Below, one piece after another: positions 1-14,339 of a stretch of DNA of 64,000 bases (position 1 is its first letter; every line of letters starts with the position of its first letter). Both the position numbers and the translations under genes were made by a program. The notes beneath the pieces are model-generated. The model ran no database searches and was not told the DNA's origin. It saw only the letters and a program-made list of their open reading frames with translations. Origin of the DNA: Saccharum officinarum (lineage: Eukaryota; Streptophyta; Magnoliopsida; Poales; Poaceae); NCBI GenBank assembly GCA_020631735.1, contig CM036162.1, forward strand, positions 90,072,401 to 90,136,400. The letters are read 5' to 3'.

Positions 1-240
1 CCTTCCCTTCCCTCCATCTTGCTGTGGGAGCTCGACCTGAGCAGGGTGGGCGCAGGGCGTTGTGTGCGTCAAGTGCAAGCGCGAGAGCTTTGTTCGGACG
101 GACGCCACCTCCGGAGCGGGATGGTCGCAGGGCAGAGGGAGCTGCGTGCGTCACAATAGGGAACGGGGTGCAAGCGCGAGCGTGCGGACACGAGCATCTG
201 TCGGGACGCTAGGACTACCGATCATAGAACGGTAGCTGAA
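1..240. other. Left edge, no gene seen
   Basis: Moderately GC-rich flank. The only open frame is 62 codons and has no recognisable domain. Nothing supportable is seen before the PILS-like fragment. Confidence 0.4.
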
Positions 241-249
241 ACATGAAAC

Positions 250-332
250 ATACTGCTGTCAGTCATAGCAAAGAGTCCGAGGAAGAACAAGTGTTCATCC
301 GTGGGTACTGCTGCCTCAGGCCGTTCCCTCAG
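250..332 (+). pseudogene. Decayed fragment of PILS exon 9
   Basis: The stretch with GTCAGTCATAGCA, then GAGTCCGAGGAAG, CAAGTGTTC and GTACTGCTGCCT runs colinear with the intron-8 acceptor and start of exon 9 of the intact PILS gene (6020-6110). It is even closer to the second decayed copy at 6826-7160. It keeps the sequence around the splice acceptor, so it came from a DNA duplication and not from a processed transcript. It has no reading frame and is followed at once by a MITE. The match was made by eye on short blocks, so the exact ends are uncertain. Confidence 0.5.
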
Positions 333-335
333 ATT

Positions 336-565
336 GGGTGTGTTTAGTTCGTGAAATCTTTTGGCTTCGGCTACTGTAGCATTTTCGTTTGTATTTGTCA
401 ATTAGTGTCTAATCATGAACTAATTAGAATCAAAAGATTCGTTTTATGGTTTTCTACCAAACTGTGTAATTAGTTTTTTTTCGTCTACATTTAATGCTCT
501 ATGCACGTGTCCAAACGTTCGATGTGATGAAAAATCTTGAAAATTTTTGTGAACTAAACGTGGCC
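336..565. mobile_element. MITE, GTGTTTAGTTC-type terminal repeats (copy A)
   Basis: Starts GGGTGTGTTTAGTTCG and ends GAACTAAACGTGGCC, so the ends are imperfect inverted repeats. The interior has the AATTAG and TACATTTAATGCTC blocks shared by copies elsewhere in the window (10930, 11288, 31363, 39245, 41311, 41778, 59001). It has no coding capacity. Better-preserved copies have 3-bp target duplications, which fits a PIF/Harbinger (Tourist-like) MITE. No clear duplication is seen at this copy. Confidence 0.75.
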
Positions 566-659
566 TCAGTGACTTTGCTTCGCCAAGTCACGCCGTGACT
601 TTGTGCCTGTCATCCACCCTCCGATCAAAATCTATGGGAGGAGATTGATTCGCAGTCTA

Positions 660-2050
660 GGATTTTCTTAATCACACGACGCCAGCAGCACCCGTGTCCT
701 CCTCGTCCGCCGCCACCGCGCCGGTAGCCACGGCGTTCGGCACCTCCATATCCACCAGCACGTTCTCCACCTTTTCCGACGCGAGGGCCTTGAACACCGT
801 CGCCCGCATCTTGCACGTGAGCTATGGCCCGGCCACCGCCGCGCTGAGCGCCCTCACGCACGCTAATGGCAACGACGAAGATGCGCTCGCCGCTGTCCTC
901 CTCCTCCGCGACGAGCAGGCGACGCAACTCGATCTCCGGCAGGAGGAGGCGGAGCGGCAGACGCAGCTCGATCTCCGGCACGCGGAGCGGAGCGCTTCCC
1001 GTACTGGACCTTGTGCACGGGCCAGTACTAGTGCGTCGTGGCGGCGAGCCGAGCGCACAGCCCGGCTCCCCGCAGGCACGGCGCGTGCGGGTACGCGCTC
1101 CCGTGGTCAACCGCCAGGTAGTAGCGTAATAGGCGACAGATGCTTCGTGGGGGCATGGCACCACGGCCTTGGAGACGAAGGCGTCCATGGCGAGGCAAGG
1201 CGCGTAGGCGGCTAGGCGCCGCCGTCGCTGTCGGGGCGGCAGCATCCCCTCCCAACAGTGCGTGTCCTCCGCTAGCTTGCTGCAGCTCGCATGCCTCGTT
1301 GACGGAGCCGAGATGTCAGCTGGCGGGATGAAGCACTCTACGGACAGGCCAAGGACACTGAAGCGAACACCAACTCCTCGATGCTCCATGTGACCATGTC
1401 CAGGGTAGCACGATGTGGAAAGACGGCGATGCATGGTGCCGGATTGCCGGGGCGGCGCTGGGCGCAGGAGGGCGACAAGGCGCTGCATCGGAGGACCCGG
1501 ACGGCACAGGAAGGCAGCGAACCGCGGCACCAGAGGGGGAAGAGTGCCGAGGCGGCTAGACTTGCCACGGCAAATCGTGTCTGCGCGCAACTGATTCTGG
1601 AGTTCTCCGGAGGTCTATGGCGTCTTGATTGCTTGGAGACGATGGGAGCCATTAGATCTTCGTTGGACGGCAGGGATAAGAGGAAAGTCACGTCAATACA
1701 AGCACGATGGTCGATGGCGCACGCCCCACGTTCCGCGGGCAGTCAAATTGACCCACCGCAAACATACAAACCCGCCAGGCCGCGACAGGAGAGGAGCAAG
1801 AAAATTCAGAGTTCCGAGCACGCAGTGACGCAGGTAAGTGACGATCGACGCCGAGGCAAAGGCGGCCACGGAACCAGCGCCAGCCCGCCACCAGCTACAT
1901 ATCTCGATCACAGCCTCGCGGTCCGGGCAACGCAATTCCAATCAGAAGAGTGCTGTGGGAGAGCCGGAGAGGGAGGGAGCGCTCCCCTTCGCCATTGGAC
2001 GTCGTCTACCTCGGCGCGGTTGTTGAGGTACGTCCTGGATCGCGTTTGAG
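660..2050. other. GC-rich island with long open frames, gene status unclear
   Basis: About 1.4 kb of clearly higher GC than the flanks. It has a 173-codon plus frame at 694-1215, a 222-codon plus frame at 1381-2049 and an overlapping 321-codon minus frame at 625-1590. None shows a motif I recognise. The composition, rich in Arg, Ala, Ser and Pro in every frame, is what GC-rich non-coding DNA gives. A 19-base block, CAACTCGATCTCCGGCA plus neighbours, recurs near 928 and 968. It could be a decayed first exon, a promoter/CpG island, or captured gene sequence in a transposon. No function is assigned. Confidence 0.25.
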
Positions 2051-2497
2051 CGCTCTCATTTCCCTTCCTCTATCAGTATCAGCTGGTCCAAAGGATCCCA
2101 GCTATGTTCAGCTGGTCCAGAGGATCCCCGCTATAGGTACTTGAAATCTCGTATTCAGTTTCGTTCAATCATCGGGATTTTCTACAGTCTTTGCGGGATT
2201 CAACGCGGGCACATCTCTCTGGGCCAGTGTGCAGAACGCAGTTTGTTAGCGTAGCCAGTACCGAACTGAAACCCCACGGCTCGATTTGGATGGATACTGC
2301 ACCACCTGTGGTCTCAATATTTGCGCTTCTCGTAAGAAGCTAGCTAGCACAGAGCAAGTCAGCGCTTAGCTTCTCAGATTAAGGCCTTTCTCTCCTTCGT
2401 ATTCTTCGTGGGAGCAATCCTTCAAGAGGGAGAAGCATTAAAATGGTTGCGTCCAGCTCTCGCAGTTGTTTGACATAGTATCTGGGAACCCGTCTTG
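2051..2497. other. Intergenic, no gene seen
   Basis: Mixed-composition DNA. A short direct repeat, CAGCTGGTCCA...AGGATCCC, occurs twice around 2079-2130. Nothing else is supportable. Confidence 0.3.
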
Positions 2498-2506
2498 ATT
2501 TATATG

Positions 2507-2944
2507 TGCCGCATCAGTAGAAGACCGGCGCCATGTTTTCTTCGAGTGCCTCACGAGCTCAGAACTCTGGGAGAAAATCGGCCTCAGCCACACAGCTGAC
2601 ATGTCCGATGTCGATATCTGGAATGCTAGCGTTCCCAATGGCCTTGATGCAACCATGTGGCCCTTCATCTTGCTGACCATTCTCTGGAGGCTGTGGGATG
2701 ATAGGAACGGCGAAATATTCAGGCATGAAATGTCCAGCAGTCGTCTTGTTCTATCTCGAGTTTGTGATGATTTGTCGCTCTGGCGTAAACGCTTAGCTCA
2801 GAGCCTTGTAAACAGCCTCGACGGCTGGCGCAACTATTTGCTCTCCTGTAATGCTACTGTGCACCCCCGTTAACTGATGCGTGCTGCCTGGTTTGAAATG
2901 AATTAGGTGGGGAATCTCTCCCCTCCGTTTTAGTTCAAAAAAAA
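2507..2944 (+). mobile_element. 5'-truncated LINE (L1-type) 3' end
   Basis: The plus frame reads through VEDRRHVFFECLTSSELW and then WRLWDDRNGEIF. This is the zinc-binding reverse-transcriptase C-terminal region (zf-RVT) at the end of plant LINE ORF2. The frame stops at 2871-2873, and a short 3' UTR ends in a run of nine A at about 2937-2945. The 9-base sequence ATTTATATG lies on both sides (2498-2506 and 2945-2953) and is taken as the target-site duplication. The insertion is therefore a short, 5'-truncated, target-primed copy that lost the endonuclease and RT core. It lies about 0.4 kb upstream of the PILS coding region. Confidence 0.85.
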
Positions 2945-3358
2945 ATTTATATGGCTCCAATGTTTGAAAGGCTTTGCTGCTTATATATTCTAAAGGTCCC
3001 ATGCATGTGAAATTCAGAATAAAGTACTTATATTAGTTGTTTTAGCCTAGCCATGATAATTACGATTTTTGAAAGAAATTATGCATTTATGTGAAGCCTC
3101 CTAATTTGCTTCAACATGATTAAGTAGTGCTGCTTTGTGAATTCACAAGTTTCAAATGCTATTTCCCGAACACCACAAGAAACTAGTGCTATTTCCTGAA
3201 TTATCCCAAATTTACCCAAATGCTCACATCAAACTTAAAGATTAATATGTTGGTTAGTACTTATGCCTATAATAATTATGCATCAATTACTTCACACAAA
3301 TTTTATGATTAATTTCAGGATAAGAAGCATTGCCTAATTTGAATCCTCAAAGCAGAAT

Positions 3359-6559
<3,201 letters not shown>

Positions 6560-6825
6560 GCTCTCGCGTCAGAACACGGCAAGGCCGAAGTGTTGTATTG
6601 TCGTCAAATCGATACAGTTAGAAATTTGGAAAATGGAAATAAAACGCCCATGGTCCTGCTCTCCGCTCCGCACGATTCAGGCACTCGCGTGGTAACAACT
6701 GCACCCGGCCCTCGTGGTTTGATGGGCTGAAAGTACTGTTTGCTAATTTATTGTGAGATTAAAATATTATTTGTTGATCGAAAAAGTACGACTTACGAAA
6801 CAAGTTAACATGGCCAGTAGTACTG
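6560..6825. other. PILS 3' flank
   Basis: AATGGAAATAAAACG at 6633-6647 contains an AATAAA polyadenylation-type signal about 80 bases after the PILS stop, so the 3' UTR probably ends near 6660-6700. No other feature is seen. Confidence 0.45.
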
Positions 6826-7363
6826 CTGTCAGTCATAGCAGGAGTCCGACGAAGGCCGAACACTGTAGCGCGTTTTGTTTTTTAGTGCAAAAAATTGTCC
6901 AAAAAATAATTAATTAGACTCAAAATGTTCGTCTTGCAAAGTACAACAAAACTGTGCTATTAGTTTTTGATTTCATCTACATTTAGTACTCCATGCATTT
7001 ACCGACATTTTGATGTGATGGAGAATCTCCTTTTTGCATAGTGCAAATTTGGCACCCAAATCTGAAACTAAACAAGGGCGAAGAAAGTGTTCAGCCGTCA
7101 GTCATAGCAGGCGTGTTTGTCGTCAGACACGTACTGCTGCCTAGGGCCGATCAAAGGCGTAGGCCACCTCAGCCTCGTCCAGCCTGATCCCTGTACCAGT
7201 TCATCCTGCTGCTGCTGCTGACTGCAGTACGCTGTCCCGCCTGCGATGAACATTGGTGAGCGAGGCACACGCTCCGTGATCTTGGTCTGGCGTACACTCT
7301 CGTCTCACGTCCGTCGCCGTGCCCCTGCTGGTCCGCCGCCTTCCTGTGGACGCCGTCGCCGTG
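6826..7363 (+). pseudogene. Decayed PILS exon 9-10 copy, split by a MITE
   Basis: The left part (6826-6853) matches the intron-8 acceptor and first bases of exon 9. The right part (7080-7250) follows exon 9 through CTGTACCAGTTCATCCT and GCGATGAACATTGGT. Then, with no intron, it matches the inner part of exon 10 (GAGCGAG, CCGTGATCTT, CTGGTCCGCC, TGTGGACGCCGTCGCCGTGA). A deletion has removed the exon 9 end/exon 10 start junction. The copy has frameshifts and an expanded CTG run (CTGCTGCTGCTGCTGACTG). Because it keeps acceptor-side intron sequence, it looks like a tandem DNA duplicate of the neighbouring gene, not a processed pseudogene. Confidence 0.7.
6854..7079. mobile_element. MITE copy B inside the PILS pseudogene
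   Basis: Has the family interior (CTCAAAATGTTCGTCTTGCA, TTTAGTACTCCATGCAT) and a right end ACTAAACAAGGGC. The left end, GGCCGAACACTGTAGCG, has lost part of the inverted repeat. GAA on both sides (6851-6853 and 7080-7082) is a plausible 3-bp target duplication. It interrupts the sequence homologous to PILS exon 9, so it inserted after that duplication. Confidence 0.7.
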
Positions 7364-8587
7364 AGCTTGTGTACTCTCGCTGGTTGTACCGTTTGGTGGG
7401 CCGTGGGTGAAAAACAAACAGCTAGCTAGCCGATCTTGTTTGCCGAACCAAAACTCCCAACCACAAGAGGATGATCAATGTGAACCCAACCGATCATCTT
7501 CGGCCGCAGCGCTGGAGCATGCGTCCCTCTGGGCCTGTGGAGCTTTGCGAGACTGAGACGCATTGATACTTTCCATCCCTCACCCACTCGCCCCTCATCG
7601 GATCAAATTCTGACACGCCGTGCTTGTGCCCCCCTTAAAAAGGCTTGCCCTCCGGACACCCCGTTTGTTTTTTATGCAATTGATTGAATGAAAATCAGCC
7701 GTTGCCTAATAAAACGAAAAAAACTGCGTGTCGCTTCGCGCGTTTCTCGGTTTGAAGTATGGCGCCGATGGCAACATCTACATCCACCGCAGCGCGCGTG
7801 GCAGGACCGCAAGTATTTGCTTTATTTTCTCCGAACCAAACCTCCAACACCAACAAGCAAACAAACGAAGAGTGGCGCATGAGCATGACAGAGGACAAGA
7901 GCAGCACGCAGTGCTCCACGGGCGGGGCTGCCCCCACCACTTTCACCGCATTCATCGTCGTCCACCGGGCCCCGGGGCGGCCGGCGGACGACGGACTTCA
8001 AGCCGCCTGCAGGTCCAGGCACGGGGAGGGCCTTCTCTCTTCCCTCTTTACTCGAGTCTCTTTACTTTACTCTAGCGCCCGGACCAGGCTACCCCACGAC
8101 GGACACGCCACCTCAACGCAATTGCAAATGGCGGACGTCGGAACCCAAGGCCGCCTTGGATCTTCAGGTTCCTGATGCAGGTTTAAATGCCTGACCGTGC
8201 TCATTTAAGCCACAACCAAGCTTGTTGCAGTAGTTGCCAAAAGGAAAATTCAACAAGACACAGCAATCACAAAACGCGGCAATTACAGTTTACGGAGCAG
8301 TAGGAACGGTAAATTCGGGTTATAGGCACCTCCTCCTTTAACTTTAAGCCATCTATAATCATATACTGTTACTATTACTATAGCGAAACGATGGCTTTTC
8401 GGATGGGCATTCACGTTGCAACATCTGATCTGCACATCTTCTGCAATGGCAATGCTCCCTCCGCAGGCAAGCAAACACGTGTAGCGTGAAATTTCTCTGT
8501 TCTCGCACCATCCTTTTTTGCGTGTTCAAAGAAAAGAAAGCAAATTGTAGGGAGTTGATGGCTATACTATAGAGGAATAGGCTGCTG
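7364..8587. other. Intergenic, no supportable gene
   Basis: A GC-richer stretch at 7750-8180 has overlapping open frames of 64-138 codons on both strands, with no recognisable domain and no preferred frame. I treat them as chance frames. Confidence 0.4.
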
Positions 8588-8589
8588 AG

Positions 8590-9025
8590 ACTACCCGCAG
8601 TGGGATACTCTAAAGGATACTCTAAAGCTTTAGAGTATGAATATAGAGTAAAAACTGGGAACTCTAAAACGATACTCTATTCTTTCTCTTACTCTATATT
8701 TAGAGTAGTACAGTGCTTACTCTATAGTGTGCAGTGGCAGACCCCCACTAACTAAACAAAGGAAAAAATGTTATAACTCACAAACCAAAAATCTAAATTA
8801 AATTTCGATTGCACCATTAAATTCGTCTCAATAAATCCTTCAAAACTAGATCACACATGGATATATTTAGATAAAGTGACAAGTGGGTCCCACAGTGGAT
8901 AGAGTGGATAGAGGATGATATAGAGGATGGATGGGTGCGGGAGAATTGAGTATAAAGGAGAGAATCTTGCTGACTAGGACGTATAGAGGATGAATATAGA
9001 GGTCCATGAATGCGGATAGCCTGAG
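8590..9025. mobile_element. Putative MITE with ACTCTA-rich interior
   Basis: The left end ACTACCCGCAGTGGG and right end CATGAATGCGGATAGCC are imperfect inverted repeats. Both sides are rich in short ACTCTA/TAGAGT words (GATACTCTAAAGGATACTC, TATAGAGGATG). There is no coding frame. The terminal repeats are weak and the boundaries are approximate. Confidence 0.4.
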
Positions 9026-9264
9026 ATACAAGGCCGGCCCCAAAAGCCATCATAGCCAACTATTCTGAAAGAAGAATGCATGCAATTTCGTTGTTTAGGG
9101 GGAGGGGAGGTCACATGGTGAGCCCTGCTGCCTCCACTGCCTTTCCCTTTTCTTTTTCAGTCAATTATCATGCGCTCGTTTTCCCCCCTTGTGATTTGAC
9201 ACACATAGCTCTATATATACTTTAAAAGCGTGATGTGTTGGAAGTTGGATATTTTTTTTTCTCT

Positions 9265-9267
<3 letters not shown>

Positions 9268-9326
<59 letters not shown>
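9268..9326. repeat. (TA)n microsatellite
   Basis: About 29 perfect TA units with no gene nearby. Confidence 0.97.
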
Positions 9327-9331
<5 letters not shown>

Positions 9332-10453
9332 CGATCGAATGAAACATTTCCATGTACCTTTTTTTATTTCTCTGAAATTGACAAGCCACTTGGCTCCATC
9401 TACACCAATATTCTGCTAATAAATACAACGAGCAATTCTGGACCAGTTCTTTGATTGTTTCAACACAGTTTCCAAACCTATCTGGGCCAATATCTTTCCA
9501 AGCGCGCACTGGTTTTTGTCAATTTCAGTAAGCATTAGTTCCCAACAAACAAAGACTTCTGCCTAACAGGAGAATATGCGGCAGTACCTAATTTCTCATG
9601 TGCATGCCCCCTAGACACTCCGGTTTTTCTCTCGTTGAGGGGGAAAAAAAACAGGCTAAAAAACATGAGAAACTCTGGTAGTTGTCAATACAAAGCGGCC
9701 AAATTTCCTCCAACTTTTCCCAGCTCTCCAACCAATAATTGGCTCACAAGGCACAGCAGCAGCAGCTGAACTGCACAGTGGAGGGTTGGGAGCCACAGAG
9801 GCCACACAGCCATCATCAGTCTCACACTGTCGTGTCTCAAATAGGCTGTTAAAATAAAATAACACAAAAGATTCCATCATCATCTAAAGCAGAGATATTT
9901 CGTTGAGAAATTGTGGCTGCATTTCGTTCCTATCTCCCTCTGTGTCAGTCACACGCATGCCGCTCGAGGTATGGAAATTGCGAGGGTTCACTTTTGACAA
10001 AGATTTTCTCTCTTTCTCTCTCTCTAAAGGATAAGCTTGCACCCACTAGCTAGTACTACAAAGAGGCAGAGAGTCTGAACGCCAAGGTAGACGGCTTGTT
10101 TGGTTTGAAACTTGAATACAGAAAAAGGAGAAAAAAGATGACGTGCCATCCGGAAATAGGAAGCCGGCAACAGTGCTCTTATTTTATTCGGCTATTGTAG
10201 GGAAAAAAAAAGCACTAGTATATAGGTGCACGCAAACATCATCACAGTATGCAGTTGTTGCACGCTTTCTATAAACCAAACCGATATTTTTGCACATGTA
10301 CTAAAAGATTTATGCCAAATATAAATCAATGAAATTGGTGATGCTTATTCTTGTCAAAGATACTTGATGCTTTAGACAGAGCATGGTCCCACTATCCATG
10401 TATCAGAATATGCATTTGTAAAGACTGATAAATTGTGAAAAAATACTTCAAAG
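9327..10453. other. Intergenic, no gene seen
   Basis: AT-rich DNA with a short CT-rich run at about 10008-10026 (TCTCTCTTTCTCTCTCTC). No coding signal is seen. Confidence 0.4.
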
Positions 10454-10464
10454 ACAAATACTTA

Positions 10465-10758
10465 CTGCAAGGAAGATATAGAACGGTTCCAGTTGGCGAT
10501 GAGACCTAATGCAAACACTCAACAGGAGTATTAGTAGTTTTTCGTCTTTGTTGTTTCTAGAGTTTTTTTTTTTCATTTTTAGTTTTTGTTAGGTTTTTCG
10601 AGTTGTTGCCCTTGAGGGCACCTAGTTGGGTGGCCGGCCAGGACACCGTGGTGGTGGTAGTGAGCCTGTGCTCCCGTTGTGCTGTGTAAACTGTTTTTGT
10701 TCTCTTTTCCTTCGTCTAATAAAAATCTGGCAAATCTCTTGCCGTCTTTCTTAAAAAA
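10465..10758 (+). mobile_element. LINE-type retroposon 3' remnant
   Basis: The end AATAAAAATCTGGCAAATC...TTGCCGTCTTTCTT followed by seven A looks like a plant LINE 3' UTR tail. ACAAATACTTA lies on both sides (10454-10464 and 10759-10769), an 11-bp target-site duplication. No ORF remains, so the copy is heavily 5'-truncated. The duplication is seen directly; the LINE assignment rests on the tail. Confidence 0.7.
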
Positions 10759-10929
10759 ACAAATACTTAACTGTATTTTATGTTTTTAAACTAAAATATT
10801 TGAAAGTTATTAGAAGTTTAATCAGATTTTGTCAAAAAATCAAGTAGCATCTAGCCAGCAATACAGGTATGTACTGTAACTGTTGCGTATATTCTCCTTT
10901 CACTTAACCAGAAAGCTAATAGTCAGTAT

Positions 10930-11173
10930 GGCTGTGTTTAGATTTAAATTTTGGAGTGCCAAAATACACGGTAACATTTCGTTTATATTTGGTAATAATT
11001 GTCCAATCATTGACTAATTAGGCTCAAAACATTCGTCTCGCAAAGTACAACCAAACTGTATAATTAGTTTTTGATTTTATCCACATTTAGTACTCCATAC
11101 ATATATCACAAGTTTGATGTAACGGAGAATCTTTTTTTACGTAGTGCACTTTTCAAGTGATCTAAACACAGCC
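10930..11173. mobile_element. MITE copy C
   Basis: Near-perfect ends GGCTGTGTTTAGAT / ATCTAAACACAGCC, a 3-bp duplication TAT on each side, and the family interior (GGCTCAAAACATTCGTCTCG, TTTAGTACTCCATAC). Non-coding. It lies in opposite orientation to copy E about 400 bp away. Confidence 0.85.
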
Positions 11174-11287
11174 TATATTCCTGGTGGTTCCAGAGGCGGA
11201 TGCCACGTAGTACGTAGCACTTACAGCGTACAGATGCAGCCAATAATTTCCATCTTTTCTCTCATGCCTTTCCGCCCATTTATATCA

Positions 11288-11495
11288 GGTCGTGTTAAGT
11301 TTTCGGGTACTATAGTACATGTGTAACTATAATAATTAGTGTCCAATCATAAACTAATTAGGTTTAAAAGATTTGTCTCGTAAAATGCATGCAAACTGTG
11401 TAATTAATTATTTTTTATCTATATTTAATGCTTCATATATGTCTCTAAATATTCGATGAGATGGAGTGTAAAATTTTTGGGTGGGAACTAAAGTG
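11288..11495. mobile_element. MITE copy D (diverged)
   Basis: Starts GGTCGTGTTAAGTTT and ends GTGGGAACTAAAG. The interior AATTAGGTTTAAAAGATTTG and TATTTAATGCTTCATAT matches copies A and K better than C and E. It sits between copies C and E. Confidence 0.65.
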
Positions 11496-11567
11496 TATCA
11501 ATCAATTTCCTCCTTTTTGGCTTGGTGCAATTAATACTTGCGAACTGTGAGCTCAGCTGAAGTATAC

Positions 11568-11809
11568 GCTGTGTTTAGATCCTTTAAAAAGTGTACTATG
11601 TAAATTTTTTTTTCCGTCATATCAAACTTGCGATACATATACGGAGTACTAAATGTGGATAAAATCAAAAACTAATTGCACAGTTTGGTTGTACTTTGCG
11701 AGACGAACGTTTTGAGTCTAATTAGTCAATGGTTGAACAATTATTACCAAATACAAATGAAATGCTACAGTGTATTTTGGCACTCTAAAATTTGGATCTA
11801 AACACAGCC
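11568..11809. mobile_element. MITE copy E, inverted relative to copy C
   Basis: Reads as the reverse complement of copy C: GCTGTGTTTAGATCC at the left, GGATCTAAACACAGCC at the right, with GGAGTACTAAATGTGG and CGAGACGAACGTTTTGAG inside. No clear target duplication is seen. Confidence 0.8.
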
Positions 11810-12570
11810 ACAGCTGCTTCTCACTGTCCAGGTTCAGCCGTTCAGGCTGTCATAATTGACGAGCTCCACAAATTCAACGAAATAATTTATAAAATCCTTT
11901 TCTTCCCCGTTCTTTCCACTTAACCAGGAACTAAACAAGTCAGGGTATTCTTTCCACACTACATTGCTATCACACACAAGAACGCTAATCCAATTTGGCT
12001 TAAGCTCGACAATCATGCCATGGTATAGTGGTATAGCCTAAAATTTTAGGTCACACAAATATTAAGAGTTTCGTGAATAAATTTTGTATGGAGAATAATT
12101 AATCAAGATTGGTTATCTTTATTGCCTCTTTATTTATACCCATTTAGATACACTTTAACCTCTGTCTGTTTGTGATAAATTTACCAATTATTTTGTATGT
12201 GTTTGTATTCTATATTCTTTTATGTATTAGTAAAAGTTGGATTCTAAGTCATAGATTAATCCACTCTTAATTATTGCAGTAGCATAAACAAATCCTTCCA
12301 TCCTACACCGCAACACTCAATAAGATGTTGAATTCCTGTATCAAATAATTGTATTTCTAGTAGGATTATTTTATAAAAAATAGAGTGTTTAGATTAAACT
12401 ACTAACATTGATATATCATAATTGATCTCAAGTAACAACTTAAAAAATATTGTCATAGAATTTTAGTATAATTTAAAATGGATTGTCACTGTCATTGGTA
12501 ATATGGTCTGTGAAGGAATATTTTTTCTTGCGGTCAATAGACTATAAAATGTATATTTATCGGGAAATAA
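11810..12570. other. AT-rich intergenic DNA, no gene seen
   Basis: Very AT-rich. The longest open frame is 60 codons on the minus strand (11834-12016) and has no recognisable domain. Confidence 0.4.
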
Positions 12571-12579
12571 ATGCAAGTA

Positions 12580-12930
12580 TACTTGGTATACATAATAAGA
12601 CAGAGAATTTATGTTTACTTTGAATTTTATGATGGTAGAAGTAGGTAATTTAGAAACTACTTACGGTTATTTAAATCTTTTCATATTAGATATTGGTAAT
12701 TTAGACATAGATTTAAGGGATATTTTATTTTACATTCTGTAATGACATATGTGAGTAATTCAAATGTTAATTTAAGGGTTAACTTTATATTATCTTTCGT
12801 AACAACATAGATGGGTACTTTAAAAGGCAAATGTTGAGATTATACTTTTAAATTTTCTTTAATGATGGCAGTGGTTGGTAGTTTAGATGCAGATTTAGGG
12901 GGTTATATATGTTTTTCATAGTGGTAAAAT
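12580..12930. repeat. Decayed ~60-bp tandem repeat, left block
   Basis: About five or six degenerate units, each with a TATTTTATTTTA-like block, then AATGACATA-like, GGTAATTTAGA-like and ATTTAAGGG. The ATTTAAGGG-type landmark falls near 12711, 12771, 12833 and 12893, a period close to 60. A second block with the same landmarks lies beyond the solo LTR at 14340-14700. Confidence 0.6.
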
Positions 12931-13193
12931 ATTTTTTCTATAAAAATGGATCCAATATCTATTGTTGGTGATGATGATTAGAGTCAATTGAAATAATGGA
13001 CTGATGTTTCTAATTATTAAGATAATTTCTAGAATTTTTTAACACGTCCTGTGAAGATCAGTGGGCGTGGAGGCTGCATTGACAGCATCCAATTAGTAAT
13101 ACTAAGAGTGTATTGTCATCCTTTGTATTGTACCTATGTGGATCTTCTTGCATCTTTTCTATGACATCATTCAGAAGTATGTAATATGCATGT

Positions 13194-14320
13194 TGTCGGG
13201 TACTTAAATTAGGGGTACCCAAAACCGACGATTAAAAGGAGCAAACCCCTGAGGAATCCGCGCCCTGAAACCCCCTAAAAAATTGAATCAAGGCTCCACC
13301 TACACGGATAAGACCAGCTCGGTCCGCATCTGCGTGGCCACGCCGGGCACCCTCGACTGCGTTCCGACTCCCACGAGGCCCGCTCGACGGGAAGCCTCGA
13401 CCTCGGAAAATCTCCGACTCGCACGACCCAGGGTCGATCCGGTCGACCCCCCCCTCACCCACCTACTCAATGACAAGACATTCAATGCAACCACTTCCAC
13501 CTACGTGGCTCCAGTCCCACCGGCGTGGGAGCAGTACCCACGTCTAATCATGCTTTTCATTGCCCATCCCGGGATGGGTGATAAAAAGGCTACCACCATA
13601 CACACCACGTCAGGCACTGTTCTACCCCTGATGCCTCCTCGAGGCACAATACGACGGTCATCATGTCCCGGGTTTTCTGGGATCTGACCTTATCCGTTCC
13701 TCGTCGACCCCCTCAGTTGTGTCCCGACACGGCCTCAAGCGCCGTCGGTCAACGAAGGAGCAGCGCCCGTACATCGACCACAGGGGATCACACGCTCGTC
13801 ACAGGACCCAGAGTCTTTTACCGTCCCGTCACCAACATCACCACGACATCCCAGGGATGGCCGGCATTCACAGATGTACGTCGCTACAGCAACCTCCACA
13901 GCGCCCCCCCCGTGCCTTCACCTCTAAGGCATCGCCTTAGGGTTTTAGGGACCCCTCGGCCTCCGCTTGACCCTATAAAAGAGAGGGCAGAGGGTTCTCC
14001 AAAGGGGGACGGAGAACGAACAAGAGGAGGACGAAGACAAACGTTCTTTCCACTCCAGAGATCAACATCTCAAGCAACACTCCATTTTTACTCTTTTCTG
14101 GAGACTTGGGACCGGCTCCTTCTCTCACAGCTTGTAACCCCTACACAAGCACTTCGGTGCAAGAAAATACAATACTCTCCCCCCCGGTGGACGTAGGGCC
14201 TTCTTTGCCCGAACCAGGATAAACCCCCGTATATTCTCTTTGCATCACCATCCGGATTAAGGAGCACACAGCATAAATTCACTCGTCGGTCTAGGGCCCT
14301 CCCGGGTCCGAACACCGACA
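13194..14320 (+). mobile_element. Solo LTR of a gypsy (Tat-type) retrotransposon
   Basis: Starts TGTCGGGTACTTAAATT and ends CCGAACACCGACA (TG...CA). A perfect 5-bp duplication, CATGT, lies at 13189-13193 and 14321-14325. A promoter-like CCCTATAAAAGAGAGGG is at about 13971-13987. The same order of blocks (GGGGTACCC near the start, CCTATAAAA, ACAAGCACTTCGGTGCAAG, CCCGTATATTC-type end) appears in reverse complement in the LTR at 54114-55187, so the two belong to one family. No internal domain is present, so the rest was lost, probably by LTR-LTR recombination. Confidence 0.93.
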
Positions 14321-14339
14321 CATGTTTACTTAGTCTTCA

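Noticed and set aside
625..1590. 321-codon minus-strand open frame as a gene
   Set aside because: GC-rich DNA is open on both strands here; no domain, no splice model and no composition preference between frames.
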